Assembly: GCF_002140915.1 (NCBI RefSeq)
Contig: NZ_NGKU01000001.1
Span: forward strand, 1,930,738-1,994,737
Direction: 5' to 3'
DNA length: 64,000 nucleotides
Source of the DNA: Candidatus Enterococcus testudinis
GTDB lineage: Bacteria > Bacillota > Bacilli > Lactobacillales > Enterococcaceae
Shown: one piece after another, positions 7,021-17,250 of the stretch
Layout: each line of letters starts with the position of its first letter
Position numbering within the stretch: position 1 is the stretch's first letter
Notes under the pieces: generated by a model
Databases searched by the model: none
What the model saw: the letters and a program-made list of their open reading frames with translations, nothing else
What the model was told of the DNA's origin: nothing
Position numbers and translations under genes: made by a program

Positions 7021-9229
7021 AGCTAAATTTCTTCCGATATTCACCCGGTGTGACCTGTTCTTTCTTCTTAAAAAACCGAATAAAATTTTGTGAGTTGGTA
7101 TATTTTAACCGAGTAGCGATCTCTTTAATAGTCATCTCTGTTTCTTCTAACCACTTCTTCGCGATCTTCAATCGATAATTTTGCAGATAATCTGCAAAGG
7201 TGACTGTCATTTCCTTTTTGAAAACATTACTCAAATAATTAGCATTATAATGAAGCTGCTCTGCCACTTTGTCCAATGATAAATCCTGATCATATTGCTG
7301 ATGGATCAAGACAACGATTTTGTCCGACAATGACCGGATCTCTCGATCAGTCTTGATCTGAATTGTTTCAACGATTGGTAGCACAAGTTCATCATAAATA
7401 CTTTGCTCGATTTTAAATAGATGATTTTGGTTCAGCACTTGCTGATACACTTTGCGGCTTTTTTCCAAACTAGTATAATCAGCACCTAACAGTTGACCTA
7501 ATCGAATGATATTATTGATCAATTGAAAGAAGGCACTCTCAATAGTCATTGGGTTCTTATTGTCATGAATGATTTGCTGCACGACTTGTGCGTAAGTTTC
7601 ATTGATCAACGCCAGATCACCGCTGCGCATCGCATCTAAAAAGATCGTCTCAGCATCAGTGGGATACTGGATCACAGCTGATTTATCAAAACGTGTGGCA
7701 ATGTCATCAAAGAAAATAATGACCTCTTCCCCTAAATTTAATCGGTACCGCAGCGATTCTTCTGCATTTTTGACTGCTTCCTTGGTCAGATGCAACGATT
7801 GATAATTATCAGATACACCAATACTGATTTTGATTTTCAAATAGTCTTTCGCAGCTTTTCTGATTTTCTGACAATAGTCGAAAATATCACTTTGCCTGAT
7901 TTCATTTGGAAACTTCAAAAGTGTCCCTTGAATATCCTGTCTAAACATGATTGGTTGCAAGCGCAACGTGTCAGGGATGATTTCAGCAACTAAGTTTTGC
8001 AGCGCCAATAAAAAGACATCCCCATTGATTGGGTCTCTGTTGCCTAAATCGTCGATTTGGATCAACATGACACGAAAATGATCATGCTCAGAAACTTGAT
8101 AGCCAAAATGCTGTACTTTCGTTGGAATATCCTTTTCTGCAATACAGCCGCGAAAAAGATTCAACAAAAATAATGAAGCCAATTCGGGTTTCTGGCGGTC
8201 CATCTCCCCTGATAGCACTTGATTATGGCTTAGAATCTGATTGATTTCAGAGATGACTTGATTGACTTCAACTTTTTCGCCGACCTGCTTAGATTTCAGT
8301 ACATCACTGATCCGGTTGATGGGTGATGTGGCGATTCTGGCAATACGATAGGCTAAGAAAGCAAGTAAAGCGACCAAGAAGGCTGCGATGCCTATCAAAC
8401 TGATCCGAAATGAGCCCATAGCAGCCGAAACTTCTTTTGGTGCTAAGCGCATGACATAGAACCAATTGTTATATTCAGACTGCGTATAAACATATGACTG
8501 CTGGTCAGTACCTTTAATCATGCCTGTGGCTGTATGATCATCCATGATTTTCTTGGCTAATTGCCCATCGATCGTATCACCATCATTGAATAATACGGTT
8601 CCTTCGGTATTGATGATGTTAAGAAAAGAATCAGATTGATGGGCCACCAGTTGGGCAATGGCTTGTTTATTGATTTCAGCAATCCCCAAAGCGTGTGTAT
8701 CTTGACTAAATACAGGCAATGTCATCACCATCTTTAAGTGGTTCTCCTCTGACTGCCAATCGATATAACGGTCTTGATTTCCCATTGCCTGATACATCGA
8801 AACCTCTTCTTCCGACAAACGTTTCAAGGATCCTTGATCGATTCTCCATGCTTTTTCCACATTGATCAATTGATAACTGGCCTCTTCGATCCCCATGATA
8901 CTGATATACGCCAATTGCGAATTGATTGTTTGCACATCTCGAAATTGCATGTCTGCGTAATCTGCTTGCAAATTCGCTTTGAAATGCTGGGTATTACTAT
9001 AGGTCGAGAAGGCATATTCAACCATTTGTATCTTATGTTCCAGATTTGACTTTACCTGGTTAACAGCTTCTCGATGTTTTTGCAAAAAAGTTTGTTGAAT
9101 ATTCGTATAAGTGCGCTGATAAATAACGGAACCGAATCCGATAATTAAAACGCTTCCAATTACAAAAACTGAAAAAAATATTTGTTTGAACAATGTACTC
9201 TCTTTTTTGAGCCTAGTCATAAATCTCAT
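7019..9229 (-). CDS. AraC-family transcriptional regulator with membrane sensor domain
   Basis: A 736-aa one-component regulator of the YesN/YtdP-like class. A membrane span at about 15-36 and another at about 276-298 enclose an extracytoplasmic region of roughly 240 residues. A HAMP-like linker with a central region follows, and the last 100 residues form a double helix-turn-helix AraC domain, with LSLDKVAEQLHYNANYLSN as the first helix-turn-helix and IKEIATRLKYTNSQNF as the second. Such proteins in pectin loci sense extracellular oligosaccharides or the binding protein and activate the adjacent transporter genes; the TGATTATAT elements are its likely targets. The start at 9229 follows GGGGGAGG; a second ATG lies 3 codons later. 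Confidence 0.88.
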   Translation of the reverse strand: MRFMTRLKKESTLFKQIFFSVFVIGSVLIIGFGSVIYQRTYTNIQQTFLQKHREAVNQVKSNLEHKIQMVEYAFSTYSNTQHFKANLQADYADMQFRDVQTINSQLAYISIMGIEEASYQLINVEKAWRIDQGSLKRLSEEEVSMYQAMGNQDRYIDWQSEENHLKMVMTLPVFSQDTHALGIAEINKQAIAQLVAHQSDSFLNIINTEGTVLFNDGDTIDGQLAKKIMDDHTATGMIKGTDQQSYVYTQSEYNNWFYVMRLAPKEVSAAMGSFRISLIGIAAFLVALLAFLAYRIARIATSPINRISDVLKSKQVGEKVEVNQVISEINQILSHNQVLSGEMDRQKPELASLFLLNLFRGCIAEKDIPTKVQHFGYQVSEHDHFRVMLIQIDDLGNRDPINGDVFLLALQNLVAEIIPDTLRLQPIMFRQDIQGTLLKFPNEIRQSDIFDYCQKIRKAAKDYLKIKISIGVSDNYQSLHLTKEAVKNAEESLRYRLNLGEEVIIFFDDIATRFDKSAVIQYPTDAETIFLDAMRSGDLALINETYAQVVQQIIHDNKNPMTIESAFFQLINNIIRLGQLLGADYTSLEKSRKVYQQVLNQNHLFKIEQSIYDELVLPIVETIQIKTDREIRSLSDKIVVLIHQQYDQDLSLDKVAEQLHYNANYLSNVFKKEMTVTFADYLQNYRLKIAKKWLEETEMTIKEIATRLKYTNSQNFIRFFKKKEQVTPGEYRKKFS

Positions 9230-9304
9230 AAGCCCTCCCCCATCTCACTTCATCCTCTTTTTATACTATCATAGATTTTATACAATGCCTATGGCTTATT
9301 TATT

Positions 9305-10368
<1,064 letters not shown>

Positions 10369-10391
10369 AACGATTCAAGGGCTGCCTTAAA

Positions 10392-10407
10392 ATGTTAACG
10401 TGTGCAT
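10392..10407 (+). promoter_or_regulatory. Putative LacI-type operator before uxaB
   Basis: ATGTTAACGTGTGCAT has palindromic outer ATG/CAT and a central ACGT, the usual form of LacI operators. The right ten bases recur exactly at 9311-9320 in front of the LacI gene. It is 30 bases before the uxaB start. Confidence 0.5.
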
Positions 10408-10436
10408 ATATATTTTAAACCAACGGAGGCGAAAGC

Positions 10437-11843
10437 ATGCAAACCATCAATAAACAACCTGTCACCACCTACCCACCACGTGTGATCCAATTTGGTGAAG
10501 GAAATTTTATGCGGGGATTCTTTAACTGGCAATTGGCACAAATGAACAAACAAGGACTCTTTCAAGGAAGTGCCATCGTTGTCCAACCTATTGAACAGGG
10601 CTTAAAACCGCTTTTGGATCAGCAAGATCATTTGTATACAGTGATTCTGGAAGGTTTAGTCGAAGGCGCACCTGTTCAAACAACTGAGATCATTTCCACC
10701 ATTCATAGTGTCATCAATCCTTATCAGCAATGGCAAGCATTTCTCGCATTAGCGGAAAATGAACAGTTAGACGTGATTGTATCCAATACAACAGAAGCTG
10801 GTATTCGCTTTGATGAATCAGATGCCTTCATGGATACACCGCCAAGCAGTTTTCCAGCAAAATTGACTGCCCTTTTATATCGTCGGTTCCAATTGGAAAA
10901 ACCTGGATTCACCATTATTCCTTGTGAACTGATTGATCGCAATGGTGAGAAATTGAAGGAAGCTGTATTGGCTTATGCCCGCCTATGGGCGTTGCCTGCT
11001 GCATTTATCGAGTGGCTCGACACAGACAATCAGTTCTGCTGCAGTCTGGTCGACCGGATCGTACCTGGCTATCCTAGAGAAACGGCAGCCGAATATGAAG
11101 CCATGCTAGGCTATCATGATCAATTGATGGTGACTGCGGAACCCTTCATGCTATGGGTGATCGAAGGGACAAAGGTTGAAGAGAAACTACCGCTGCAAGC
11201 AGCTGGTCTTAACGTGATCGTTACAGATGATATGACCCCTTATCGGGAACAAAAAGTCCACTTGCTCAACGGTCCCCACACCGCCATCGTTTCATTGGGC
11301 CGTCTTGCAGGACTTGAAACCGTTGAAGATGTCGTGAATGATCCTGATTTTGCCTTGTACCTTGATCATTTATTCCAAGAGGAATTGATCCCTATGCTAG
11401 ATTTACCAGAGTCGCAATTAACAGCCTATGCTGAAGAAATCAAGGAACGCTTCAAAAACCCTTATGTTCATCATCAGCTACAATCGATTGCTTTAAACAG
11501 TGTGTCCAAGTTCACCGCGCGATTGCTGCCCGTATTGATGCGCTATTCCCAAAAGAAGCAACAGTTCCCTAAGCGGATCACTGCTTCCCTAGCGGCATTA
11601 CTCTATCGTTATTTAACCTGTCCCTTCGAAGATGATGCCTCTGTTACTGCGATTTTCGCTCAGGCCCAAGAGATGGCGCCTTCGCAACAAATAGACTTTT
11701 TGTTAGGCAGTGACGCACTGTGGCAAACAGACTTGCGGTTTTTGACTGCTGAAATCACCGACATGGTGGCACTATTGTCTCAGGACGGTCCTCGTGCATT
11801 GCTTCACTATGTAGAACAGAATGACTATGCAACACCTATCTAG
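10437..11843 (+). CDS. uxaB: Tagaturonate reductase (altronate oxidoreductase)
   Basis: NADH-dependent reduction of D-tagaturonate to D-altronate, the second step of galacturonate breakdown. The 468-aa protein belongs to the mannitol dehydrogenase superfamily. Its N-terminus IQFGEGNFMRGFF is the nucleotide-binding signature specific to UxaB, and SNTTEAGI follows near residue 120. A late LNGPHT block is also characteristic. AACGGAGG lies 9 bases before the ATG. It is the first gene of uxaB-uxaA-uxaC-acetylesterase; gap to uxaA is 54 bases. The cytoplasmic location agrees with the absence of a signal peptide. Confidence 0.95.
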   Translation: MQTINKQPVTTYPPRVIQFGEGNFMRGFFNWQLAQMNKQGLFQGSAIVVQPIEQGLKPLLDQQDHLYTVILEGLVEGAPVQTTEIISTIHSVINPYQQWQAFLALAENEQLDVIVSNTTEAGIRFDESDAFMDTPPSSFPAKLTALLYRRFQLEKPGFTIIPCELIDRNGEKLKEAVLAYARLWALPAAFIEWLDTDNQFCCSLVDRIVPGYPRETAAEYEAMLGYHDQLMVTAEPFMLWVIEGTKVEEKLPLQAAGLNVIVTDDMTPYREQKVHLLNGPHTAIVSLGRLAGLETVEDVVNDPDFALYLDHLFQEELIPMLDLPESQLTAYAEEIKERFKNPYVHHQLQSIALNSVSKFTARLLPVLMRYSQKKQQFPKRITASLAALLYRYLTCPFEDDASVTAIFAQAQEMAPSQQIDFLLGSDALWQTDLRFLTAEITDMVALLSQDGPRALLHYVEQNDYATPI

Positions 11844-11897
11844 TCGGATTGGGTCTACTGCATGATCGTTCACGTCAAAAAAGAAAGGAAGAACACT

Positions 11898-13409
11898 ATG
11901 AAAGAGGCTCTGATTGAAGCACCAGCACAGCTGTTGAAGTTACATCCAAAGGACAATGTCGCAGTTGCCTTGCAGCCCATCCCCAAAGATAGTCAGCTGT
12001 TTTTTGAAGGATATACCTTACCTATCGCAGAGGATATTCCCCAAGGACATAAAATCGCCTTGCACGCTTTAGCAGCAGATGACCATGTCATTAAATACGG
12101 CTATCCGATTGGTCATGTTATAACAGATGTGTTACCTGGTGGCTGGCTTCATACCCACAATGTCAAAACCAACCTATCTGGGACATTGTCTTATACCTAC
12201 ACTCCTGATTTGCACCCCGTGCATTATCCGAAAACTGATTTGACTTTCAAAGGCTATCGCCGTGCCAATGGCAAAGTCGGTATCCGAAATGATTTATTGA
12301 TCGTCCCGACTGTCGGTTGTATCAATGGCATCGCTGAGATCATTGTTGAAGAATTCAAAGCACTTCACCCAGATCTTGGGGCTTTCGACCATGTCACGAT
12401 CTTGAAACATCCTTATGGCTGCTCACAATTGGGACAAGACCACCAAAATACGCGGCAAATCCTGATTGATGCCGTACAGCACCCCAATGCAGGGGGTGTC
12501 CTTGTTTTCGGACTTGGCTGTGAGAACAATACGGTGCCCGAGTTCAAAAAGAAGTTGGGTGACTATGATCAAAAGCGTGTGAAATTTATGGTGGCGCAAG
12601 AAAGTCAAGATGAGATCAGCGTGGGTGTTGGATTGCTGGAAGCACTGATGGAAGCAGCCAAAGATGATCACCGAGAAGATGTGCCGCTAAGTGAATTGAA
12701 GATAGGCTTGAAATGCGGTGGTTCCGATGGGTTTTCTGGCATTACAGCCAATCCCTTGTTAGGTGCCTTTTCGGACTTTTTGGTGGCACAAGGCGGCAGT
12801 ACAGTGTTGACCGAAGTCCCAGAAATGTTTGGTGCAGAACAAGTCTTGATGGGGCGCGCGCAAGATGAAGAAACCTTTGAAAAGATCCTACATTTGATCA
12901 ATGATTTTAAGGACTATTTCTTGGCCTACGGAGAACCCGTATATGAAAACCCCTCTCCCGGAAACAAAGCAGGCGGCATCACGACATTAGAAGACAAATC
13001 ACTAGGCTGTACCCAGAAATCAGGTACGTCGGCCGTCGTGGACGTCTTAAAATATGGCGAAAAATTGCGGAAGCCCGGCTTAAGTTTATTAGAAGGACCA
13101 GGGAATGATTTAGTAGCTGCTTCCGCATTGGCATCCGCTGATTGTCAACTCGTTTTGTTCACTACAGGCCGTGGTACACCATTTGGTGCCTACGTACCAA
13201 TGATGAAAGTGGCCACAAACAAAGAAATCTATCAAAAGAAACCCCATTGGATGGATTTTAATGCGGGTCGTTTACTAGAAGAATCAATGGAGGTTGTTCT
13301 GGCTGATTTTATTCAAGCAATCATTGAAACAGCCAGCGGCAAAGCTACCCGTAATGAAGCCAATAATGTGCGGGAAATCGCTATTTTCAAAAATGGTGTC
13401 ACCTTATAA
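11898..13409 (+). CDS. uxaA: Altronate dehydratase
   Basis: Dehydrates D-altronate to 2-keto-3-deoxy-D-gluconate. The 503-aa protein carries the N-terminal SAF-type domain (about residues 10-90, with GYPIGHV) fused to the large UxaA domain, which contains LGCENNTVPEF and GLKCGGSDGFSGI with its conserved cysteines. The family is an Fe(II)-dependent hydro-lyase. I use the ATG at 11898, preceded by AAAGGAA, rather than an in-frame ATG at 11862 lacking a site. The gene is followed by uxaC after 23 bases. Confidence 0.95.
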   Translation: MKEALIEAPAQLLKLHPKDNVAVALQPIPKDSQLFFEGYTLPIAEDIPQGHKIALHALAADDHVIKYGYPIGHVITDVLPGGWLHTHNVKTNLSGTLSYTYTPDLHPVHYPKTDLTFKGYRRANGKVGIRNDLLIVPTVGCINGIAEIIVEEFKALHPDLGAFDHVTILKHPYGCSQLGQDHQNTRQILIDAVQHPNAGGVLVFGLGCENNTVPEFKKKLGDYDQKRVKFMVAQESQDEISVGVGLLEALMEAAKDDHREDVPLSELKIGLKCGGSDGFSGITANPLLGAFSDFLVAQGGSTVLTEVPEMFGAEQVLMGRAQDEETFEKILHLINDFKDYFLAYGEPVYENPSPGNKAGGITTLEDKSLGCTQKSGTSAVVDVLKYGEKLRKPGLSLLEGPGNDLVAASALASADCQLVLFTTGRGTPFGAYVPMMKVATNKEIYQKKPHWMDFNAGRLLEESMEVVLADFIQAIIETASGKATRNEANNVREIAIFKNGVTL

Positions 13410-13432
13410 ATCAAAAGAAAGTAGGAAAAGCA

Positions 13433-14830
13433 TTGTTTAAGGAAAATTTTTTGCTCACGAACACCGTCGCCCAGACGCTCTATCACGAGTATGCCAAAGG
13501 GTTGCCGATCATTGACTATCATTGCCATTTAGATCCGAAAGAAATCTACGAGGATCAACCTTTCAAAAACATTACCGAAGCCTGGCTTGCTGGTGATCAT
13601 TATAAATGGCGTTTGATGCGGGCTTGCGGCATTGATGAAGAAAAAATTACTGGCACAGCATCTGATTATGACAAATTTGCGGCTTGGTGCCAAACGGTAC
13701 CCAAGTTGATTGGCAATCCATTGTACACTTGGACTCATTTAGAATTGCAACGCTTCTTTGCTATTGATCTGCCAGTCAATGAAGCCAATACAGCAACGTT
13801 ATGGGAAACATGCAATCAAGCATTGCAGAAAAAAGACTTTACCCGTCGTGGGTTGATTGCCAATAGTCAAGTCAAAATCGTTTGTACGACGGATGATCCC
13901 ATCGATGATCTATATTATCACCAGCAACTCCACCAAACAGAAGATCGATTCACCGTCTTGCCTACCTTCAGACCTGACAAAGCAATCAAGATCGGCGAGA
14001 AAGATTTTTTGACTTACATTGACAAACTGGCCATTGCTTCAAATCAAACCATCACTACTTATCAAGATCTGGTGAATGCGTTAGCCAAACGAATCAGCTA
14101 TTTCTCAGACAACCATTGTCGCTTGGCTGATCACGGAATCGATACATTGACTTTTATCGACCCCACAGCGCTATCCGCCGCTGACGTCTTTGAAAAGGCC
14201 TTGACCAAGACACCTTTAACCGACAAGGAAGTGGCAGTCTATCAAACCACAGTGTTGTTAGACTTGATGAAGGCGTATCATCAAGCAGGCTGGACGATGC
14301 AATTGCATCTCCATGCCTACCGTAATTGTAACCAGCGGATGTATCAGGCGTTAGGTCCGGATACTGGTTACGACGGCATCAATGATCAACCAATCACCAA
14401 AGACTTGCAACAGTTGTTGGATCACGCCGATCACTCTCAGCAGCTGCCGCAAATGATTCTATATTCATTGAATCCCAATGATTACGATGCCTTAGTGGCA
14501 CTGATGGGTTGTTTCCAAAATAAAGGGGCCAACAAATTACAGTTGGGATCTGGTTGGTGGTACAATGACACCCGCGCTGGGATGCGCCAACAATTGACCA
14601 AATTTGCCGATGGCAGTGTCCTCTTCAATTTTGTGGGCATGTTGACAGATTCTCGCAGCTTCCTTTCCTATACCCGGCATGAATATTTCCGACGGGTTCT
14701 ATGCGAATGGCTGGCGGAAATCGTACTTCGGGGCGAAGCACCAACAGATCTTCAAGAACTCAAACCCTTGATAGAAAACATCTGCTACATCAATGCAGCC
14801 CGCTATTTCCAATTCCAGGAGATGCGCTGA
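13433..14830 (+). CDS. uxaC: Uronate isomerase (galacturonate/glucuronate isomerase)
   Basis: Isomerises D-galacturonate to D-tagaturonate (and glucuronate to fructuronate). The 465-aa TIM-barrel protein of the amidohydrolase superfamily has DYHCHLD with His30 and His32 near the N-terminus, WTHLEL, and the LGSGWWYNDTRAGM region at the C-terminal side. The start codon is TTG, with AGGAAAAG ahead of it; no ATG lies nearby in frame. The stop overlaps the start of the next gene (TGATG). No uxuA or uxuB is present, so the window supports only the galacturonate branch. Confidence 0.95.
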   Translation: MFKENFLLTNTVAQTLYHEYAKGLPIIDYHCHLDPKEIYEDQPFKNITEAWLAGDHYKWRLMRACGIDEEKITGTASDYDKFAAWCQTVPKLIGNPLYTWTHLELQRFFAIDLPVNEANTATLWETCNQALQKKDFTRRGLIANSQVKIVCTTDDPIDDLYYHQQLHQTEDRFTVLPTFRPDKAIKIGEKDFLTYIDKLAIASNQTITTYQDLVNALAKRISYFSDNHCRLADHGIDTLTFIDPTALSAADVFEKALTKTPLTDKEVAVYQTTVLLDLMKAYHQAGWTMQLHLHAYRNCNQRMYQALGPDTGYDGINDQPITKDLQQLLDHADHSQQLPQMILYSLNPNDYDALVALMGCFQNKGANKLQLGSGWWYNDTRAGMRQQLTKFADGSVLFNFVGMLTDSRSFLSYTRHEYFRRVLCEWLAEIVLRGEAPTDLQELKPLIENICYINAARYFQFQEMR

Positions 14831-15489
14831 TGACAAATATAATCATTGCCGGCGATTCAACGGCGGCCAATAAATTCAATCTGGCACGCCCGGAAACAGG
14901 ATGGGGAGAAAAGCTTACTGGCTTTCTTCCCTCTACCTATAAAGTCATCAACTTCGCAAAAAATGGTGCGTCCACCAAAAGTTTTATCGCAGAAGGACTG
15001 CTGGATAAAGCGATCGCTACAATCGATAAAGGCGACTATTTCTTGATTCAGTTTGGACATAACGATCAAAAAGTCCATGATGTTCGAGGTACTTCGCTGA
15101 AAGATTATCAAGAAAATCTAGCCAGATATTGCCAAGCAGCACAAGAGAAAGGCGCACGCCCGATTCTACTGACATCCATCACTCGCCTTTATTATAAAGG
15201 CAATCGTCTTGATCCAAAGGCAGTTGGCGACTATCCTACTGCGATGCAAGCTTTTGCTCAGCAATCTGACATTCTTTGCTTAGACATTTTTACAGCAACC
15301 CAAACACATTTCAATAAATTATCAGAGACAGAAGCTCAAAGTCATTTTTTACATCTGCCTGCTGGGATACACCCCAACTATCCCAAAGGCATCAATGACA
15401 ATACCCACCTAAATGATCACGGAGCAACTGTGATCGCCCAAATCATTGCCGATGCGCTCAAGCAAGCTGATTTAGATATCTTTGAATGA
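14830..15489 (+). CDS. SGNH-hydrolase, rhamnogalacturonan acetylesterase (CE12-like)
   Basis: Likely removes acetyl groups from rhamnogalacturonan fragments. The 219-aa protein has the SGNH blocks in order: IAGDSTAAN (catalytic Ser), a Gly in NFAKNGAS, QFGHND (Asn) and DNTHLND (Asp and His). These are the forms found in YesT/RhgT-type enzymes. There is no signal peptide. The ATG at 14830 shares one base with the uxaC stop, and AGGAG lies 10 bases upstream inside uxaC; a longer in-frame start at 14701 falls inside uxaC and is unlikely. Confidence 0.9.
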   Translation: MTNIIIAGDSTAANKFNLARPETGWGEKLTGFLPSTYKVINFAKNGASTKSFIAEGLLDKAIATIDKGDYFLIQFGHNDQKVHDVRGTSLKDYQENLARYCQAAQEKGARPILLTSITRLYYKGNRLDPKAVGDYPTAMQAFAQQSDILCLDIFTATQTHFNKLSETEAQSHFLHLPAGIHPNYPKGINDNTHLNDHGATVIAQIIADALKQADLDIFE

Positions 15490-15501
15490 CAAAGCAAAAC
15501 C

Positions 15502-15546
15502 AAAAAACGGATCCACTCATCAGATGATGAATGGATCCGTTTTTTT
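15502..15546. terminator. Bidirectional terminator between uxa and kdg/kdu operons
   Basis: ACGGATCCA and TGGATCCGT pair across a further TCATC/GATGA stem, with A residues on the left and six T residues on the right. It lies between the two converging operons (stops at 15489 and 15569). Confidence 0.88.
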
Positions 15547-15568
15547 ACATGTCACTGATTTGCCAAGT

Positions 15569-16375
15569 TTATTCAGGCTGCTTGCCGATATAGGCCAAGA
15601 TACCACCATCGACATACAATACATGCCCATTGACAAAGTTTGATGCATCAGACGCAAGGAAAACGGCTGGACCTGCTAAATCAACTGGTTCACCCCAACG
15701 CGCTGCTGGTGTTTTTGCTACGATAAATTGATCAAAAGGATGACGTGAGCCATCAGGTTGTGTTTCGCGCAATGGTGCAGTTTGCGGGGTTGCAATGTAC
15801 CCAGGCCCGATGCCGTTGCATTGAATGTTCGCTGAACCAAACTCGGAACAGATATTTTTGGTCAGCATTTTTAATCCGCCTTTGGCAGCTGCATAGCCTG
15901 CCACTGTTTCACGACCTAATTCGCTCATCATGGAACAAATATTGATGATCTTGCCATGGCCTTTTTTGATCATTGACGGCAAGACCGCTTTTGAAACGAT
16001 AAATGGCGCATTCAAGTCAACATCCACCACCTGACGGAAGTCCTCTGCCGACATTTCTAACATTGGGATCCGCTTGATGATCCCGGCATTGTTGATCAAA
16101 ATATCAATGACACCGACTTCATCTTCAATTTGTTTGACCATCGCTTGCACTGCGGTTTCATCCGTCACATCGCAGACGTACCCATGGGCGTCGATACCTG
16201 CTTCTTTGTAGTTTGCTAATCCTTGATCCACGGAGGCTTGATCCAAGTTGTTGAACACGATTGTTGCCCCAGCTTTAGCCAATGATTGTGCTAAAGTGAA
16301 ACCAATTCCATATACTGCGCCAGTAATCAAGGCAATTTTGCCATCTAATCGAAAATCATGCATTGAAAAATTCAT
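15569..16375 (-). CDS. kduD: 2-dehydro-3-deoxy-D-gluconate 5-dehydrogenase
   Basis: NAD(H)-dependent reduction of 2,5-diketo-3-deoxygluconate to KDG. A 268-aa classical short-chain dehydrogenase: TGAVYGIG cofactor motif at 19-26, NNAG near 95, catalytic Ser in NICSMMS and YAAAK (Tyr and Lys) near 165. The C-terminal VDGGILAY is typical of KduD. It is the last gene of kdgA-kdgK-kduI-kduD; the gap from kduI is 18 bases. Family assignment within the short-chain dehydrogenases rests partly on this neighbourhood, since gluconate 5-dehydrogenases are close in sequence. Confidence 0.92.
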   Translation of the reverse strand: MNFSMHDFRLDGKIALITGAVYGIGFTLAQSLAKAGATIVFNNLDQASVDQGLANYKEAGIDAHGYVCDVTDETAVQAMVKQIEDEVGVIDILINNAGIIKRIPMLEMSAEDFRQVVDVDLNAPFIVSKAVLPSMIKKGHGKIINICSMMSELGRETVAGYAAAKGGLKMLTKNICSEFGSANIQCNGIGPGYIATPQTAPLRETQPDGSRHPFDQFIVAKTPAARWGEPVDLAGPAVFLASDASNFVNGHVLYVDGGILAYIGKQPE

Positions 16376-16393
16376 GTTTAACCCTTCTTTCTT

Positions 16394-17236
16394 TTATTTT
16401 AAGTCATCCATCGCAATCATATCCATATCCGTATAGGTGATATTTTCACCACACATAGACCAAATGAAGGAATAATTGCTTGTTCCGATACCGGAGTGGA
16501 TCGACCAGCTAGGAGAAATAATGGCTTGTTCTTCAGCAACGACCAAATGTTTTGTTTCATCTGGTTTCCCCATCATGTGGAAGACTTTGGTGTCTTCATT
16601 CGCAAAATCAAAATACACATACGCTTCCATCCGGCGTTCATGGGTATGACACGGCATTGTATTCCATGCACTGCCTGGTTCTAAAATCGTATAGCCCATT
16701 TGCAACTGACAGCTCTCGCAGACGTTCGGGTGGATATACTGATAGATTTTCCGTTCATTCAGCGTCAACCCTTCCCCAGTCTCCATTGGCTTCACTTGAT
16801 CGATACTGATTTTGACATTTGGATACTTTTTGTGTGCGGGTACACAAGAAAGATAAAATTTAGCTGGGTTAGCAGGATCATCTGAATAAAAAATCACATG
16901 CTTCGTTTCTTTACCGATATAATAGCCGTCTTGTTTTTTCATTGGTTCTTTATTGCCTTCGATTGAAATCGACCCTGGCCCACCAATGTTGATCACACCT
17001 AATTCTCGCCGTTCTAAAAAGTATTCAACGCCTAATTCTTTGTTCAATTCAATCTCTAGTCCTTGGTCGGTTGGTGTCACACCACCAAAAATCATCCGGT
17101 CATTGTGGGTATATGTCAACATGATCTGACCCGGTGTAAAGATTTTCTCTACTAGAAATTCTCTGCGTAATTCTTCCGTGCTGTAATACTTGATGTCCAG
17201 TGGACTGTGGGTATAACGTGTTTCCATATGTTGCAT
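16394..17236 (-). CDS. kduI: 5-keto-4-deoxyuronate isomerase
   Basis: Isomerises 5-keto-4-deoxyuronate, formed from unsaturated galacturonate, to 2,5-diketo-3-deoxygluconate. The 280-aa cupin has the zinc-binding set HTHERRMEAY (His197, His199, Glu204) and a later His in PSWSIHSG; these are the metal ligands known in this family. AAGGAGG lies 9 bases before the first ATG. Together with GH105 it shows that the cell uses lyase-derived, unsaturated pectin fragments as well as hydrolysed ones. Confidence 0.95.
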   Translation of the reverse strand: MQHMETRYTHSPLDIKYYSTEELRREFLVEKIFTPGQIMLTYTHNDRMIFGGVTPTDQGLEIELNKELGVEYFLERRELGVINIGGPGSISIEGNKEPMKKQDGYYIGKETKHVIFYSDDPANPAKFYLSCVPAHKKYPNVKISIDQVKPMETGEGLTLNERKIYQYIHPNVCESCQLQMGYTILEPGSAWNTMPCHTHERRMEAYVYFDFANEDTKVFHMMGKPDETKHLVVAEEQAIISPSWSIHSGIGTSNYSFIWSMCGENITYTDMDMIAMDDLK

Positions 17237-17250
17237 GTTTGAATTCCTCC

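Noticed and set aside
14701-14829. Long start of the SGNH esterase inside uxaC
   Set aside because: The SGNH domain begins directly at the ATG at 14830, which has its own ribosome-binding site and overlaps the uxaC stop as coupled genes do.
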